Assembly (NCBI GenBank): GCA_000469685.2
Contig: LS997562.1
Location: forward strand, 35,720,215-35,784,214
DNA from: Haemonchus contortus
Lineage: Eukaryota; Nematoda; Chromadorea; Rhabditida; Trichostrongylidae
DNA length: 64,000 bases
Direction: 5' to 3'
The notes beneath the pieces are model-generated. The model saw only the letters and a program-made list of their open reading frames with translations, searched no databases and was not told the origin of the DNA. The position numbers and the translations under genes were made by a program. Positions 61,901-64,000 of this stretch are shown here, piece after piece (positions within the stretch are counted from its first letter, which is position 1; each line of letters begins with the position of its first letter).

Positions 61901-62970
61901 TCCCTATCGAACAAGTCGTCGCAGCTGCTGGCTGGGCGACCGCACTCCACCCAGTCGGCGAAATGTTCAATAGTCGACCACAAGTGCTTTCAGCGTCTCT
62001 AGTCTCAGGCACAATGATAGACTCAGTGAAGCATGTCGTGCCATCGGCACTTTTTGTGGCAAACTCAACAGAACAAAATCACACAGCCATTTATTTGCAA
62101 AATCATTCACGATTCATTACATACTATTTACAGCCTTCTTAGGAAGAATAGATATACCTAGGTATGTGAGGAGGACACAAAAATGACGGACGGACGGACG
62201 GACGGACGAACTGACGGATAAATGGAGGGACTGAAGGAAGGAAGGCAGCGTCCATACCGACGAGACTACAACGATGTCGGTGTTGTCAATGAATGATATC
62301 ATAATGAAGCAGTGGTACGAAGGGTTTCCAATACCTAATCAACAAGTTGAAATATACCGACCACTACATCAGTCTCAATAATCGGATATGGAAATAAAAA
62401 AGGGGGACCGGATTCTGTTCCAACACATCTAGGTCAACCAAGCAACAAATCAATAAATCAATACACAAGGCAATTGTGGGCGGCGCCGTTCGCGCAACAG
62501 GGCGCGCGTCCTGACTACTTGACGGAGGAAGAGTGTCGCGGATATAGACTTCTGACCAATCGCAATGTTTAGACACATACCAAAAACGAAAACGACCTAG
62601 CAAGCATCAACAAAGACCATTCGGATCACAGAGGCTAAGAGCGTGTGGCGGTCCCTATGAGAAAACTATGGAGGTCGGGAGAAATAGTCGAATACCCTAA
62701 GAATAGCCAATATAAAAATTCGGACATGAACACAAAAATAACATTGGCCCGACCCAGTATTCTCTACAGGAAACACACTTACACATCAAATTTTCATTAT
62801 AGAGAATCGGGTATGATGACTGAGTTTAGCGACCAGACCAGTTGAACTGAGACAGCCGCGTTTACAAAGAAGACACACAAAAATCGAAGGAATACTTTTT
62901 TTTTCTTGACGAAGGGACGTATCATAAGAAGGAGACGGATTCACGGGGTAGTGCAAGCTGTGTGTGTGGC
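58975..62970. other. Gene-poor region; right end probably the 3' UTR of the AN1 gene
   Basis: No conserved coding block seen. A perfect CRE (TGACGTCA) is at 59600-59607 with no gene context. TTTATT at about 62090 is AATAAA on the minus strand and could end the AN1 transcript. Confidence 0.35.
62185..62208 (+). repeat. (GACG)6 microsatellite
   Basis: Six tandem GACG units, followed by a degenerate continuation and GAAG repeats. Confidence 0.9.
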
Positions 62971-63550
62971 CTAGATTCGCTGAATCTTATCCGAGACGAC
63001 GACAGGATTGTTCTTACGGATCTCCTCACGCTCCATCGTTTTGTAGTCAAACGAACAATTGTGCGCTTGATCGTAACGGTGCTCTCCACAATATAGTCCT
63101 CCACATCGACACGTGAAGCCTAAACAAATATTTTAAACAATCGGAAAGGGACTAGAAAACCATCGAACGAAAAGTAAACACTAACCGGTGAGACCAACTC
63201 TCTTCTTGCACATTTGGCAACGATTGGCCTTCTTGACGGGGGCAGGAGCATCAACAGAAGTGGTGGAAGACTCACTCATAAGAGCACAACTGAAAGATGA
63301 TCGGATGTGACAAGGGCGTCGCATTGTTGTTGAAGAAAATGGTGAGTCTTCCTCATCAATAAAGTTCAACACAACGTTCATGTAAAGACATACCTGGATT
63401 CTGGTTGACTAGCAGCAATTGCTTCAGCACTTTCGAGTTTGGCAGTTACGTCACTAGCAGCATGAGCTGCTTGTGCACATGTCTGCGCCGGTGGCTCGGA
63501 CATAGGGCAGTCGGACATCAGAGAAGACGACGCAGTCATAGGCATAGGAA
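62971..63550 (-). CDS. A20/AN1-type zinc-finger protein (ZFAND5/6-like), C-terminal part
   Basis: Three exons in matching phase: 63394-63550, 63186-63289, 62971-63119 (TAG). The C-terminus is an AN1 finger with all eight ligands in the standard spacing: CQMC, then CRC, YC, GEH, AH, NC. It is followed by the family ending [15 protein letters not shown]. The preceding exon is a low-complexity Ala/Ser/Met-rich linker, as between the A20 and AN1 domains of ZFAND5/6 and the C. elegans A20/AN1 protein. These are cytosolic, ubiquitin- and proteasome-linked stress proteins. The A20 finger is not found in the remaining 450 bases, so it should lie beyond the right edge behind an intron that starts at 63551. 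Confidence 0.88.
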
Positions 63551-64000
63551 CTGTAAAGAAAGGAGTTATTTTGAAGAACAACGAGCTACAAACCAAATGT
63601 TTTGCTCGAAATTTTCATTTTCAGTATTGGCCCTGTTCGCCCAACAGTTTCCCGAGCCATTTTCATAATTTTACACACGAACCCCAGACAAAGGAACACA
63701 TATTTTCGTGCGAAAATAGGCAAGCGGCGCTACAGCACCGCCAAGGTGCGGTCTAATCGAATCCAGTTCGTCGTCTTCCCAAAAGATGTATGTGTAAATG
63801 CGAACAGGCAAAACACCGGAAAAGGACTAGAAGCCCAGTGACATGTGGGATGTCGCCTCACACCCCAATACATAAAACCACTACAAAAAGCTGTATCTCA
63901 TTTCAACCAGTCCAAACAAGCAGGTTCTTCAAGAAAGTAGCTCTGGATTGTAATCAATATGCCCGGACCCCCAGTCTGTGCCTCTCGTGCTGCTCCCCGC
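63551..64000. other. Probable intron of the AN1 gene
   Basis: Starts after a CTTTACAG-type acceptor on the minus strand. No A20 finger (Cys-rich block) or other exon is visible. Confidence 0.5.

Noticed and set aside
61560..62000. Pair of overlapping 118- and 129-codon ORFs on both strands
   Set aside because: GC-rich low-stop sequence open on both strands with no motif.

Overview
The window is nuclear DNA of a nematode, most likely a clade V (Rhabditina) species. The genes are split into many small exons by short GT-AG introns. Splice acceptors of the TTTTCAG type lie within a few bases of several start codons, as expected for spliced-leader (SL) trans-splicing. The best conserved protein is a cofactor-independent phosphoglycerate mutase of the nematode type. 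Gene density is low, with six confident genes and one tentative small gene in 64 kb. The species cannot be named from the sequence alone.

Layout: a phospholipase B/GDSL-like membrane protein (+, 5' end cut by the window edge, to 2588) runs tail-to-tail into a divergent Rpn6/PSMD11 proteasome lid subunit (-, 3579-6724). A small single-pass membrane protein with a CC...CC motif (+, 8991-10795) runs tail-to-tail into a long CREB3/CRH-2-like ER-membrane bZIP factor (-, 12891-22204, ten exons over 9.3 kb). A gene-poor tract from 22.2 to 36.8 kb holds repeats and hairpins. A Rad60/NIP45-type double SUMO-like protein (+, 36848-39374) runs tail-to-tail into the iPGM gene (-, 41053-43908). A second gene-poor tract of 19 kb leads to the last three exons of an AN1 zinc-finger gene (-, 62971-63550) that continues beyond the right edge. 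For most genes I followed exon phases end to end and the total is a multiple of three: Rpn6 428 aa, iPGM 515 aa, Rad60-like 335 aa. The CREB3 model needs one extra base to be skipped.

The mobile-element layer is the richest part. Two 646-bp near-identical copies of a non-autonomous Helitron lie 12 kb apart in opposite orientation. Both have 5'-TC and CTGG-3' ends, both sit between A and T, and both carry part of a tRNA-derived SINE. Two SINE families have recognisable pol III A and B boxes. One SINE insertion is an inverted pair flanked by a perfect 12-bp target-site duplication. A 124-bp mariner-type foldback element, several hairpins and five long G/C homopolymer tracts complete the picture.

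The genes do not form a pathway. They cover housekeeping (proteasome, glycolysis, SUMO-linked genome stability), stress signalling (CREB3, AN1 zinc finger) and membrane proteins. The most surprising protein observations are a PLB-like protein that seems to have lost its oxyanion-hole Asn, and an Rpn6 that is much more divergent than expected for the canonical subunit.
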